NCBI RefSeq assembly: GCF_001483135.1
Contig: NZ_LNAL01000003.1
Span: 186,001-250,000 of the forward strand
DNA from: Solirubrum puertoriconensis
Lineage (GTDB): Bacteria; Bacteroidota; Bacteroidia; Cytophagales; Hymenobacteraceae
DNA length: 64,000 bases
Direction of reading: 5' to 3'
Part shown: one piece after another, positions 42,809-51,203 of the stretch
Layout: each line of letters starts with the position of its first letter
Numbering within the stretch: position 1 is the first letter of the stretch
Notes under the pieces: generated by a model
Databases searched by the model: none
What the model was told of the DNA's origin: nothing
Seen by the model: the letters and a program-made list of their open reading frames with translations, nothing else
Translations under genes and position numbers: made by a program

Positions 42809-43002
42809 CGTCATGCTGAGCCCTGCCGAAGCATCTCTACCGCTTCAGTGGCGCAGTGTAGCGCGGACTTTGGCTACGCCGACCTGTGGTTGTAGTCCGC
42901 GTCCACGGATAGTAACTTCTTCTCGCACAAGGTCACTAGCCAACATCAGCGGGAGAGATACTTGGCTACGCCGACCTACGGTTCGGCAAGCTCAGCATGA
43001 CG
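42809..43002. repeat. Composite palindromic element: family B interrupted by a family A half
   Basis: The outer ends CGTCATGCTGAGC (42809) and GCTCAGCATGACG (43002) are reverse complements with pairing into CTGCCGAAG/TTCGGCAAG. Inside, from 42857, is the left half of a family A repeat (TGTAGCGCGGACTTTGG, then GATAGTAACTTCT as at 3454). The right A arm is missing. GGCTACGCCGACCT occurs twice within it and again in copy 48717. This fills the 325-bp gap between DUF779 and the DUF4440-like gene. Confidence 0.75.
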
Positions 43003-43043
43003 TTCGGAGTTGGAGTGTGCTCTTTTCCTAGGTGCTAAAACAA

Positions 43044-43078
43044 CCGCAGCCCCGGCAGAAGCTCTGCCGGGGCTGCGG
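43044..43078 (-). terminator. Terminator of the DUF4440-like lipoprotein gene
   Basis: CCGCAGCCCCGGCAGA and its exact complement form a 16-bp stem with a 3-nt loop. On the minus strand it is followed by TTGTTTT, so it ends the gene at 43099. Confidence 0.8.
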
Positions 43079-43098
43079 TGTGTTGAGGGAGTAAACGT

Positions 43099-43572
43099 TT
43101 AGCGCGTACGAGCTCGTACGGGCAGGCCTTCTAGCTGCGCGTAGCTCAGCTTCCAAACGCCTTTAGGGTTCTTCTTCCAGATCAGCGTGAAGTTGCCGGC
43201 GCCTTCGCCCATGGGTAAGGCCGGGTTGGCGGGCAGCACATCTACCGAAAAGGTACCAGCCTCGTAGGCGAGCTGCGTGTCGGCGCCGGTGCTAACCGGG
43301 GAGAGGCGCAGGTTGGCAATGGTGCCCATGGTTTCGCGTACCCAGCGGTTCGATACCTCGGAGCGGCCTTGGTAGTGGGCTTCGCCTTGGATGTAGTGCA
43401 CATCGTCGGCAAACAGGGTGTCCAGCTGAATGGCGTTCTTGCTGTTCCAGGCACCAACAAACTGTTGGTTAAGCGTCTGCACGTTTACGGCTTCTTCTTT
43501 TTTCTCGGTTTTGGTGCAAGAGGCAGAGGCAAGGGCTGCGCCAACGAGCACCATGCAAAGGAGGGGCTTCAT
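43099..43572 (-). CDS. SnoaL/DUF4440-like lipoprotein
   Basis: 157 aa from ATG 43572. Lipoprotein signal MKPLLCMVLVGAALASASC (Cys19), then a nuclear-transport-factor-2-like fold: LNQQFVGAWNSKNAIQLDTLFADDVHYIQGEAHYQGRSEVSNRWV and AGNFTLIWKKNPKGVWKLSYAQ. DUF4440/SnoaL-like proteins are a broad group including isomerases; catalytic residues are not clear here. Probably a periplasmic binding or unknown-function protein. Confidence 0.82.
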   Translation of the reverse strand: MKPLLCMVLVGAALASASCTKTEKKEEAVNVQTLNQQFVGAWNSKNAIQLDTLFADDVHYIQGEAHYQGRSEVSNRWVRETMGTIANLRLSPVSTGADTQLAYEAGTFSVDVLPANPALPMGEGAGNFTLIWKKNPKGVWKLSYAQLEGLPVRARTR

Positions 43573-43660
43573 AAACCTAGGGTTTTGGGGAACGTGGGAA
43601 AGTAATTCGCCGACTTCGGCACGGGGCTGAAGTCGGCGAAACTTATCAGAAAGCGCGGAC

Positions 43661-44254
43661 TTACCAGCTCTTTCTACGGTATTCCGAAGTCGGGTACTCC
43701 GTAGAACGGTCACCATACGACTCGTTGGGCAAATAAGCTGCACTCATGGCCATCGGGGCACCAGCAGCGGCACCGGTGTAGAGCATGGCCGGGGCCCCGG
43801 CAGCGGCAAAGCCGTTAGCCATAGCAGGGTATTGCTGGGCTTGGGGCATCTGCGGCACTTGCTGTTGAGCCAGCGCAGCTTTTTTCTCGGCAGCTTCGGC
43901 GCGGCGGGCCAGGGCGTTGCGCTCGGCGCGGGCAGCAGCAGCTTGGCGCTCGGCACGAGCCGCACGGTTAGCTGCAGCTACGCGGGCAGCCTCAGCGGCT
44001 TCGGCCTTGCGCTTGTTTTGCACGTTGCGGCCGATCATGTAGCCAGTACCGGCACCGGCGGCGGCACCTACTGCACCACCTACCACGCGGTTGCGCTTAT
44101 GAATGATAGCACCGGCAGCTGCGCCGCCTAGGCCACCAATTACGGCGCCCTTAGCTTGGGGGCTCCACGGTTTGCGTTCTTGAGCCTGGGCTTCGCCTGC
44201 GAAAAGCGCGGTTACCAACAGCACCAGGGACATGATATAGCTCAGGGTTTTCAT
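43661..44254 (-). CDS. Glycine-zipper (YMGG-like) protein
   Basis: 197 aa from ATG 44254. Signal peptide (MKTLSYIMSLVLLVTALFAG, cleavage near AQA), followed by a glycine zipper: AKGAVIGGLGGAAAGAII and VVGGAVGAAAGAGTGYMIG. A long Ala/Arg-rich helix (about 95-140, AEAARVAAANRAARAERQAA) and a Gln/Pro/Met-rich C-terminal part follow. YMGG-like zipper proteins are thought to insert in or associate with membranes. It is divergent from the Mn-catalase gene over a 537-bp gap. Confidence 0.8.
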   Translation of the reverse strand: MKTLSYIMSLVLLVTALFAGEAQAQERKPWSPQAKGAVIGGLGGAAAGAIIHKRNRVVGGAVGAAAGAGTGYMIGRNVQNKRKAEAAEAARVAAANRAARAERQAAAARAERNALARRAEAAEKKAALAQQQVPQMPQAQQYPAMANGFAAAGAPAMLYTGAAAGAPMAMSAAYLPNESYGDRSTEYPTSEYRRKSW

Positions 44255-44791
44255 GGCTTCGTAAAGTTTAGTGGATTGCTTTACAACTACATCCGTCGTT
44301 TGCAAGCACCGTGCCATAACGCAAATTATACTCTGCAGGTTAAGCCCGGGCTTGGCGGTTGGTGTCTCAGCTGCGACAACCAACCCAACGAGCGGCAAGG
44401 CTAGGTGGCGTTTCCAAGTAGCCCGTCGTTGTTGCGGAGGTATTTCCGAAAACCGTGCCAATTCTGACGAAGCACTCCACAACCAACTGCCCAAACCTAG
44501 GCAGGGCCGCTGAGCGAGTAGCCGCCTTAATTACACGCAAGAAGCAACTAGCACACGCTGCTGCGTCCACAACCTCAACATTCAGTAGTTACAGAAATGT
44601 AACCGTAGTAATACCTAAGGCTCGGTTTGTAACTGATTGTGGATCAACGGGTACATGTGCAGTTGATACCTAGCAGCTGAACCATATCGAAGAAACCTCG
44701 GCCTTAACGACCAAGCGGATATGGGGGTATGGTTTTGCTACGCCCCTGCATAAAAGGGCAACCCTTACCACTACCAAAACCCTACACCCTT
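44255..44791. promoter_or_regulatory. 537-bp divergent gap upstream of manganese catalase
   Basis: No gene supported. AT-richer than the flanks around 44560-44650 and 44690-44790. Contains one CCTAGG (44496), a CCTAAGG (44610) and no clear TAnnTTTG box. This probably holds the control region for both the zipper and catalase genes. Confidence 0.4.
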
Positions 44792-45691
44792 ATGTTTTAC
44801 CACGATAGAGAGCTGCAGTACAAAGTGCGCGTTGATAAGCCCAACCCTGTGTTTGCCCGCATGCTGCAGCAGGCCATTGGCGGCATCGAAGGCGAAATTC
44901 GTGTGTGTTTGCAGTACCTGTTTCAGGGCTGGGGCTCGCGCGGACCGCAGAAATACCGCAACATGCTGCTCGAAACCGGCACCGAGGAAATTGCCCACAT
45001 CGAGATGTTGGCCACGGCCGTTGCCCTCAACCTCGAAGGCGCCCCAATGAGCGTGCAGGATGAATTTGCCAAGGATAAAATGGTGGGTGCGGTGTTGGGT
45101 GGCATAGACCCGCGCCACGTGCTGTCGTCGGGCTTGGCAGCAATGGCCGTCGATGCCAACGGTGTACCCTTCAACGGCTCGTGGGTGGTGGGCAGCGGCA
45201 ACCTCGCCGCCGATATGCACGCCAACGTAATGGCCGAAGCGACCGGCCGTGTGCTGGCTACGCGCCTGTGGGAAGCTACCGACGACCCTGGCATGAAGGA
45301 CATGCTAGCGTTTTTGATTGCCCGCGACACCATGCACCAAAACCAATGGCTGGCCGTGCTCGAAGAGATTGGCGGGCTTGCCGGTGCGCATCCTATCCCC
45401 AACAGCTTTCCCCAGAGCGAGGAAAACCAGAACTTCAATTACTCATTCGTGAGCACCTACATCGGCAACGATACTACCGAAGGCGGGCGCTGGACGTCGG
45501 GCCCTTCCATCGATGGCAAAGGAGAGTTCCGCGTCGAGAAAGCACAACCCCTAGGTGGCATACCGCAATTGGCGCCACCCGAGCCGCGAGGCCACGCGCA
45601 AACCGAACAAATGACCGCCACAGATGCCATGCTGGGAACCGTAGCCGACAAGGTGAAGGGCACACTAAGCGGCAGCGGCAAAGGCGGCTGA
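44792..45691 (+). CDS. Manganese catalase
   Basis: 299 aa from ATG 44792. Ferritin-like four-helix bundle with the Mn ligands in GGIEGEIRVCLQYLFQGW (Glu), TGTEEIAHIEMLA (Glu/His) and later LAADMHANVMAEATGR and DTMHQNQWLAVLEE (His/Glu). This is the dimanganese catalase pattern; it breaks down H2O2 without haem. The C-terminus is a loose tail (PPEPRGHAQTEQM, KGTLSGSGKGG). The long upstream gap suggests regulated, perhaps stress-linked, expression. A 27-bp-stem terminator follows. Confidence 0.93.
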   Translation: MFYHDRELQYKVRVDKPNPVFARMLQQAIGGIEGEIRVCLQYLFQGWGSRGPQKYRNMLLETGTEEIAHIEMLATAVALNLEGAPMSVQDEFAKDKMVGAVLGGIDPRHVLSSGLAAMAVDANGVPFNGSWVVGSGNLAADMHANVMAEATGRVLATRLWEATDDPGMKDMLAFLIARDTMHQNQWLAVLEEIGGLAGAHPIPNSFPQSEENQNFNYSFVSTYIGNDTTEGGRWTSGPSIDGKGEFRVEKAQPLGGIPQLAPPEPRGHAQTEQMTATDAMLGTVADKVKGTLSGSGKGG

Positions 45692-45718
45692 CGCCGATAG
45701 GCCTGCACGTAGCTGCCA

Positions 45719-45780
45719 CCCCACGCGAAAAGCCCCGCCGCGGTACCAACTGATACCGCGGCGGGGCTTTTCGCGTGGGG
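45719..45780. terminator. Strong hairpin terminator after manganese catalase
   Basis: 27-bp perfect stem (outer CCCCACGCGAAAAGCCCC) with an 8-nt loop, 28 bp after the catalase stop. Because of its AAAAGCCCC/GGGGCTTTT composition it can act in both directions. Confidence 0.75.
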
Positions 45781-45845
45781 CACTTACACGTCGTAACTCA
45801 AGCTGAACAGTCACGTAAAAGAAAGGGCCCGAATTCCGCCCGTGC

Positions 45846-46313
45846 ATGCTGCTCGCTTCGCCTACACCTCTTGTCGACATTTCTTACCGGCCCGATCTGC
45901 ACATTGTGGTGGTGCGCTGGCTGAGTGTAACCACCGACGACGAAACCCGACAGGTATACCGTTGCCTGGGGCAATTGCCCGAGCTGCAGTGCCGGTTTTG
46001 GCTACTCGATGCGCGCCGGCGGCCCAGCTCGAGCCCGGCCGTAACCAACTGGATTTTTGAGGTGCTGGCCCCGCAACTGGCGCAGCGCCTTGGTGGCCCC
46101 ATCTACCTGAGCTACCTCATTTCGCCCAGCCACTTGGCCGCCGCCGAAAGCTTTCAGGAGGAAAGCGGTGCTACCCTAGGTTCGCGGATGCCGTACCGCC
46201 TTAATTACGCCAGCCAAGAGGGCGACGCTACCGATTGGCTGCTGCAAGCTCAGCGTACCGAGGCCGCCGGAGCTGCCCAAGCCATTACCGACCCACTGCC
46301 GGCTATCAGCTAA
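45846..46313 (+). CDS. Unknown 155-aa protein
   Basis: 155 aa. Starts MLLASPTPLVDISYRPDLHIVVVRWLSVTTDDETRQVYR, then LPELQCRFWLLDARRRPSSSPAVTNWIFEVLAPQLAQRLGGP. Hydrophobic beta strands alternate with helices, like a small alpha/beta (STAS- or RAGNYA-like) domain, but I cannot place it in a family. No signal peptide. Convergent with pbpC, only 13 bp apart. Confidence 0.65.
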   Translation: MLLASPTPLVDISYRPDLHIVVVRWLSVTTDDETRQVYRCLGQLPELQCRFWLLDARRRPSSSPAVTNWIFEVLAPQLAQRLGGPIYLSYLISPSHLAAAESFQEESGATLGSRMPYRLNYASQEGDATDWLLQAQRTEAAGAAQAITDPLPAIS

Positions 46314-46326
46314 CCCTAGGTGCAGT

Positions 46327-48678
46327 TTAGAGCCGCTCCACCAGCACCTGCACATCGGTGTTGCGGCCGTGGTCGTCGGCGCACGAAATTTTGAGCACCC
46401 CGCTGCCGGGCCGTATGAACACGGCCTCGGTAGGCGCGGCGGCCCGCACAAACTGGTCGTTGGCGTACCAGTACACCTGGCGCACATCGTTGGCGGCGGC
46501 GCAGCGCAGTTGCAGCTGTTGCGAGTCGCGGCCATCGAGCACGTACTCGGCGTTGGGCGTGGGCGAGAGGATGCGCGGCGCCTGCTGCGGGTCGTCGTCG
46601 GAGCGCACGAGCGTGCAAGCGGGGTTGTGCGGCGGCCGAATGGCGTGCGGCAGGCCGTTGGCGGCTTTAAATGCCAGCACTTCGGGCGTGAAGTTGGGGT
46701 ACAGCTCGCGGCGGTAGCCAACGGCGGGCAAACAGGCGCGGCAATAGCTTACATCGGCCGTCGGCGATACAAACACTTCTTGCTGATGCTCGCAGCGGCG
46801 CGTATCCGATACGCCGGGCAGGTAGTAATCCATTACCTGGTTGGGGCAATGCGTGCCCGGCACTTGGCCCGTAACCGAGCACACCAGCCGGAAATCGAGC
46901 CCGGCGGGCGGTACAAACCACTCGCCGCCGTCGTTGTAGCTAATGGCGTTGAACAAGTCGAAGAGCAGGGGCGTGGCCACATCGGTGCCGGTAAGGGCTG
47001 GGGCACCCTGCCCGGCAAAGTTGCCCACCCACACGCCAATGGTATAGTGGCGGTTGTAGCCAATGCTCCAGGCGTCGCGGCGGCCGTAGCTGGTGCCGGT
47101 TTTCCAGGCGATGCGCGGCAGGCGAAGCGAGTTTTCGTAGCCCACCGGCAAATCGGGTCGCACCAACTGCGACAGGATATCGGTAACGAGGTAGGCTGAG
47201 GCTTCCGACACCAACTGCGTTGGGCGAGCAGCGGGAGCGTCGGCGGTAAAGCGCAGGGGCGCATAAGCGCCTTTGTTCGCCAGCGCAGTATATAAGCCCA
47301 CCAGTTCTTCGAGCGAAGCGCCGCAGCCACCCAAAATGGTGCTCAGCCCCAGCTGCGGGGCTTGCCGCGCTACTGTTCGGAACCCAGCCCGGCGCAGCTG
47401 CTGCGTAAAAGTGCCCACGCCTACTTGCTGCAGCACGTGCACGGCCGGGATGTTGAGCGAGTGCCCTAGGGCGCGCTCCAGCGTAACCTCGCCGTTGCAG
47501 CGCTTATCAAAGTTTTCGGGCCGGAAGCCGCTGAAGTTGGTGGGCACATCGGGCAGCACGCGCTTGGGCGTAACGTGCCCTAGGTCGGCAGCCACGGCGT
47601 AGAGGAAGGGCTTGAGCGTGCTGCCCGGCGAGCGTACCGCCCGAATGCCATCAACCTGCCCCTGGCCGAGTACATCGCCGAAATCGGCCGAGCCCACGTA
47701 GGCCTCCACGGTGCGGGTGCGGTTGTTTACCACCAGCACGGCCGCTTGCGTAATACCTAGCGGAGCGAGGCGGCGTACGTAGTGGCGTGTCAGCTCCTCG
47801 GCTTTGGCTTGTTTGGCCCGCACCAGCGTGGCTTGCAGGCCGGCTTTGGAGCCCGCAAAAGTGCCCGCCTTCTGTAGCTCGGCCTGCACCAACCGCCGCG
47901 AAAGGTGCGGAGCCAGCCGCGGCGCTGGTCGGCGCTGCGCCAGCAAGGGCTCCTGCAAGGCATTTGCTACATCCTTGGCCGGGAAGACACCTGCGGTACC
48001 TAGGCGGCGCAGCCACCGGTTGCGGGCCTGCAGCAGCCGGGCGTTGTGCCGGCCTGGCGCCAACCCCGTGGGGTTGTTGGGTACGATGGTCAGCGTTACG
48101 GTTTGCGCCAGCGAGAGGTAATGCGGGGGCTGCCCGTAGTACAGCAGCGCTGCCGATTTTACACCCTCCACGTTGGAGCCGTAGGGCACCAGGTTGAGGT
48201 ACAGCTGCAGGATTTCATCTTTGGAATAGTGCACCTCCAGCTGCAATGCGCGCAGCATTTCGAACAGCTTGTTGCCCAAGGTGCGCTCCTTTGGCTCGAG
48301 CATGCGCGCTACCTGCATGGTAATGGTGCTGGCACCGGTGCGGTGCCCATCACCCAAGGCGTTGCGCCAGGCCGCTTGTACTAGGGCTACGGGGTTGATG
48401 CCCGGGTGATAGTAAAACCACTGGTCCTCTTTGGCAACAATGGCCTTGCGCAGGGTGGGCGTTATGTCGCGCAACTCGGCGGCCATGCGCCACTTTTGGT
48501 CGGGCGATAAGTAAGCGTGCAGCACCGAGCCATCGGCAGCCATTACCACGGGTGAGTAGGGCGGTGGAGGAGGCAGCGGAAATAGCCAGTTCAGCCCTAG
48601 GGCTACCGCCAGTGTACCCGACAGCACTAGCAGCGGCCAGCGCAAGCGGCGCAACACGGGAGCAAGTGGGCGTGGCAT
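46327..48678 (-). CDS. pbpC: Penicillin-binding protein 1C
   Basis: 783 aa from ATG 48678. One N-terminal anchor (LRWPLLVLSGTLAVALGLNWL), then the GT51 transglycosylase domain with the catalytic Glu in AKEDQWFYYHPGINP (about 82), TITMQVARMLEP and EILQLYLNLVPYGSNVEG. The transpeptidase domain follows with SPGSTLKPF (Ser nucleophile near 350), SLN and KTGTSYGRRDAW (near 524), and a C-terminal BiPBP_C domain ending RNTDVQVLVERL. It makes cell-wall glycan; PbpC usually partners an alpha-2-macroglobulin, encoded here at 51204. Confidence 0.94.
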   Translation of the reverse strand: MPRPLAPVLRRLRWPLLVLSGTLAVALGLNWLFPLPPPPPYSPVVMAADGSVLHAYLSPDQKWRMAAELRDITPTLRKAIVAKEDQWFYYHPGINPVALVQAAWRNALGDGHRTGASTITMQVARMLEPKERTLGNKLFEMLRALQLEVHYSKDEILQLYLNLVPYGSNVEGVKSAALLYYGQPPHYLSLAQTVTLTIVPNNPTGLAPGRHNARLLQARNRWLRRLGTAGVFPAKDVANALQEPLLAQRRPAPRLAPHLSRRLVQAELQKAGTFAGSKAGLQATLVRAKQAKAEELTRHYVRRLAPLGITQAAVLVVNNRTRTVEAYVGSADFGDVLGQGQVDGIRAVRSPGSTLKPFLYAVAADLGHVTPKRVLPDVPTNFSGFRPENFDKRCNGEVTLERALGHSLNIPAVHVLQQVGVGTFTQQLRRAGFRTVARQAPQLGLSTILGGCGASLEELVGLYTALANKGAYAPLRFTADAPAARPTQLVSEASAYLVTDILSQLVRPDLPVGYENSLRLPRIAWKTGTSYGRRDAWSIGYNRHYTIGVWVGNFAGQGAPALTGTDVATPLLFDLFNAISYNDGGEWFVPPAGLDFRLVCSVTGQVPGTHCPNQVMDYYLPGVSDTRRCEHQQEVFVSPTADVSYCRACLPAVGYRRELYPNFTPEVLAFKAANGLPHAIRPPHNPACTLVRSDDDPQQAPRILSPTPNAEYVLDGRDSQQLQLRCAAANDVRQVYWYANDQFVRAAAPTEAVFIRPGSGVLKISCADDHGRNTDVQVLVERL

Positions 48679-48716
48679 CAGAATGTGAAGGCGAAGCAGG
48701 TCTGACTTGCAGAATG

Positions 48717-48855
48717 TAGCGCGGGCTTGGCTACGCCGACCTTTGGTTTGGTCCGCGTTTGCCAGCACGACTGGTTCTGCGTGGAACTGCGCTGACGATT
48801 ACGTTCAGTTAAACGCGGGCTAAACCAAAGGTCGGCGTAGCCAAGCCCGCGCTAC
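48717..48855. repeat. Palindromic intergenic element, family A copy 4
   Basis: Perfect 34-bp arms (48717-48750 and 48822-48855), GTAGCGCGGGCTTGGCTACG outward. It includes the module GGCTACGCCGACCT-TTGGTTT also present in the 42857 copy. It lies between pbpC and the glycosyltransferase gene. Confidence 0.8.
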
Positions 48856-48884
48856 CGCAAGGTCAGTAAGTTAACTGGCCTAGG

Positions 48885-49763
48885 CTACACCTCAAACGCA
48901 GGCATGCGCCACCGCCGGCCGGTAAGCTTGCGCAGGGTGCGCTGCCAACCGGCAAGGTTGCGGTAGGCCAGCTCGGCGCGGTGTACCTCGGGCAGGCCTA
49001 GGGCATCGAGACGGCGCAGCAGCTCCTCGTGGCTGGCGCTTTGATAACGTGCAAACAGCGCCGCCAGGGTGGGGCGCACCGCTTTCAGGTTCCAGTAATG
49101 CACCACGTAAGGCTTAGCCTCTTGCACGGGACCATCCACGGCAAAGCGCATGCTGAAGGCCAACTGCTCCATCATGTGCTTGTGGTAAGTGGCATAGAGC
49201 TGTTCGGCCAGCTGCATTACATCGCGCAGCAGGGCCGCCTCGTGGCTACGAAAACCGATAACGCCTGAGTTGAACAGGAGCGTAGCGGGCGTTACCTGCA
49301 CCTGATAGGCGCCAATTCGGAAGGTGTGGCCCTTCAAGTGGCGGTACACTTTGCGGCTGAGCGTGTTGCCGGTAGCCAGCAGGCCTTCGTTGTCGTGCAT
49401 AAAGCGCGTGCCCTGGCCAATTTGCTCGAAAATGGGCGTAGGGTCGCGCTGCCAAATGGTGTCGGTGTCAACGAACAGCAGGTTGCCGGGGTAGTGCGCG
49501 GCGGCGTGTTCGAGCACGCCAATCTTCAGTAGGTATACCATGTTGGCACTGCCCCGCCAGGCCTGCCATTCGGCCTCCGTTACGCTGGGGTACAGCACAT
49601 CGGGCCGCTCGCCCAGTACTTGCCGGAAAGCGTCGGGCGCATCGGTATAAATGAGTACCTGAGCCGGCAGCACCGGCGCCGCGCGGAAATAAGAAAGCAG
49701 GCTGTACAAGGCTTCGCTGCGCAGCTCGGCCGGGCCGTGGGCCAGGTAAATCAAGTAGTTCAT
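48885..49763 (-). CDS. Putative GT-A-fold glycosyltransferase
   Basis: 292 aa from ATG 49763. NYLIYLAHGPAELRSEALYSLLSYF at the start, LYSVLIYTD-like VLIYTDAPDAF, and the divalent-metal motif LLFVDTDTIWQRDPTPIFEQI (DxD near residue 98), which is typical of nucleotide-diphospho-sugar transferases. The acceptor is unknown. It lies between pbpC and the protease-inhibitor gene, all on the minus strand, so a cell-surface glycan role is plausible but inferred. Confidence 0.75.
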   Translation of the reverse strand: MNYLIYLAHGPAELRSEALYSLLSYFRAAPVLPAQVLIYTDAPDAFRQVLGERPDVLYPSVTEAEWQAWRGSANMVYLLKIGVLEHAAAHYPGNLLFVDTDTIWQRDPTPIFEQIGQGTRFMHDNEGLLATGNTLSRKVYRHLKGHTFRIGAYQVQVTPATLLFNSGVIGFRSHEAALLRDVMQLAEQLYATYHKHMMEQLAFSMRFAVDGPVQEAKPYVVHYWNLKAVRPTLAALFARYQSASHEELLRRLDALGLPEVHRAELAYRNLAGWQRTLRKLTGRRWRMPAFEV

Positions 49764-49769
49764 CGGCGG

Positions 49770-49777
49770 CAAAGATA
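49770..49777 (-). promoter_or_regulatory. TAnnTTTG box 6 bp before the glycosyltransferase start
   Basis: Minus-strand TATCTTTG, six bases before ATG 49763. As at 2771 and 39345, transcription would start at the ATG or within a few bases. It argues against a TTG start at 49772, which lies inside the box. Confidence 0.5.
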
Positions 49778-49860
49778 GGCGCCTAGGTGTGGTACCGAAC
49801 GCTTGCTGAACCCGCTAAAGGTGGCCGCTGTGGAAGGCTGCGTAGCACTATGCGGCTACT

Positions 49861-50087
49861 CTGGCGCGAGTCTTAGCGCGTTAGCGCGCGACTCGTGCCG
49901 CCGCATGGAGGGGAGTCTCCAGACTCCCGTCACGAGAACAGCACTTAGGGAACGACTTGCTGGCGGAAGCAGCTTAGCTTCCCCGACCCCAACGGCACCT
50001 AGGGCACCGTACAACGCCCGTGAGTCTGGAGACTCCCACCCATGCGCCGGCACGAGTCGCGCGCTAACGCGCTAAGACTCGCGCCAG
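49861..50087. repeat. 227-bp near-complete palindrome with perfect 40-bp ends
   Basis: Ends 49861-49900 and 50048-50087 are exact complements (CTGGCGCGAGTCTTAGCGCG outward). Inner parts also pair: GGGAGTCTCCAGACTCCCG at 49911 with GAGTCTGGAGACTCCC at 50023. Only a central region of about 80 bp (with CCTAGG at 49998) is unpaired. It resembles a MITE or snap-back repeat. No ORF. It fills the gap between the glycosyltransferase and inhibitor genes. Confidence 0.8.
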
Positions 50088-50128
50088 CGTTGGTACCAGC
50101 ATTTTGCGTCCTGCGCCACCAATAAGCC

Positions 50129-50881
50129 TTACGGTACCGTTACATCCAGCACAAAGTCGCGCTTGGGCGGGGTGTCGTTGTTGGTGCCGTCGCGGTACAG
50201 AAAGCGGATGGTGGTTTGGCCGGGGTTGAGCGCCTGAAAATTGAAGGTGATATCCTGCGGAGTGCCGGGCTTCGGCTTTTTCTTCGATTTTTTTTGCTCC
50301 TGCTCGGTTTGGGTGTTTACCAGCTTCACTATCTCGTTGGCTATCGGCATTACCTCCCACCGGAAAGCGGAACCGGCAGTGGTGCCTAGCTTGATGCTAA
50401 GCTGGTCGCCTTTGTTCACGGTTACGCGGCTGCGGTTGCCGTACTCCGTGATGTTGACGTTTTTAGCCACACCGGGCTGGTTGATGGTGAGGTACACGTG
50501 GAAGTAGCTGCCCACCGGCGAGTAGCCCGTGCCCGGCAGCGCCGCCACCAGTACCAGATCGAGCCCACCCGAGCCGATGGTTTGGAAGTGCATTTCGTGG
50601 GTGGCTGGTGCACCGGGTACGCCACTGCTCACGCCGGGCAAAGTTTGGTTGCTTACTAGCGTGAGCTGGCCCGGGTAGTTCTGCACCAAGCGCCAGCCAT
50701 AGCGCGGGGCCGCCGTGGGCAAGCGCACAATCAGCCGGTCGCCCACGGTTAGCTGCACTTCCTTGCCGTTTTCGGCGGCCGTGATGGTGGTAATGGCGCC
50801 TTGCGCCTGCGCACCTAGGGTGCAAAGCAGCAGGCCGAACACAAGAACAAATCGAGCGAAAACGATGGAGCAACGAGGCAT
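50129..50881 (-). CDS. Secreted chagasin-like (I42) protease inhibitor with two domains
   Basis: 250 aa from ATG 50881. Signal peptide (VFARFVLVFGLLLCTLGAQAQ). Two tandem domains, about 28-135 and 143-250. The first has TVGDRLIVRLPTAAPRYGWRLV, the second NKGDQLSIKLGTTAGSAFRWEVM, both with the T-x(4)-[YF]-x-W loop seen in chagasin-type inhibitors of papain-like cysteine proteases. Both end with LxxLxxGxTxI...R-F/D-like strands (NPGQTTIRFLYRDG). The inhibitory loops are not classic NPTTGF. Encoded next to a predicted protease-trapping alpha-2-macroglobulin. Confidence 0.75.
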   Translation of the reverse strand: MPRCSIVFARFVLVFGLLLCTLGAQAQGAITTITAAENGKEVQLTVGDRLIVRLPTAAPRYGWRLVQNYPGQLTLVSNQTLPGVSSGVPGAPATHEMHFQTIGSGGLDLVLVAALPGTGYSPVGSYFHVYLTINQPGVAKNVNITEYGNRSRVTVNKGDQLSIKLGTTAGSAFRWEVMPIANEIVKLVNTQTEQEQKKSKKKPKPGTPQDITFNFQALNPGQTTIRFLYRDGTNNDTPPKRDFVLDVTVP

Positions 50882-51013
50882 AGCTAAGGGGCTGGAGTGC
50901 GCAGGTTGTACGCGCATGCCACCGCGCAAGCTATGGTTGAGGTAAGGCTATATGCCTCTCCATCGAGTTGTGCAGGATGCGTCAGGAAATGAAAAGCAAT
51001 GCTAAGGTTAGGG

Positions 51014-51153
51014 CTAGTTCCCCTCCTCAGATGAGGAGGGGCTAGGGGTGGTTGAAGAACTAGAACTAGAACTAGAACTAGAGGCTAGATCTAGTAACTG
51101 TTCAACGAGTCGTCAACCACCCCTGGCCCCTCCTCATCTGAGGAGGGGAACTA
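51014..51153. repeat. Palindromic element with 42-bp arms and AACTAG tandem core
   Basis: Arms 51014-51055 and 51112-51153 match at 41 of 42 positions. Each arm is itself a smaller hairpin (CCCCTCCTCA-GA-TGAGGAGGGG). The centre contains about four head-to-tail AACTAG/GAACTA units (51057-51082). It lies in the 322-bp gap between the inhibitor and alpha-2-macroglobulin genes. A partial relative is at 37045. Confidence 0.8.
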
Positions 51154-51203
51154 GCTTGTAGCCTTAGCTTCAGCAGAGTTCAGCACCGTGATGATTTAGG
51201 GGC

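Noticed and set aside
3417-51153. Repeated palindromes as a possible CRISPR array
   Set aside because: Copies are dispersed and single, not regularly spaced, and there are no cas genes in the window.
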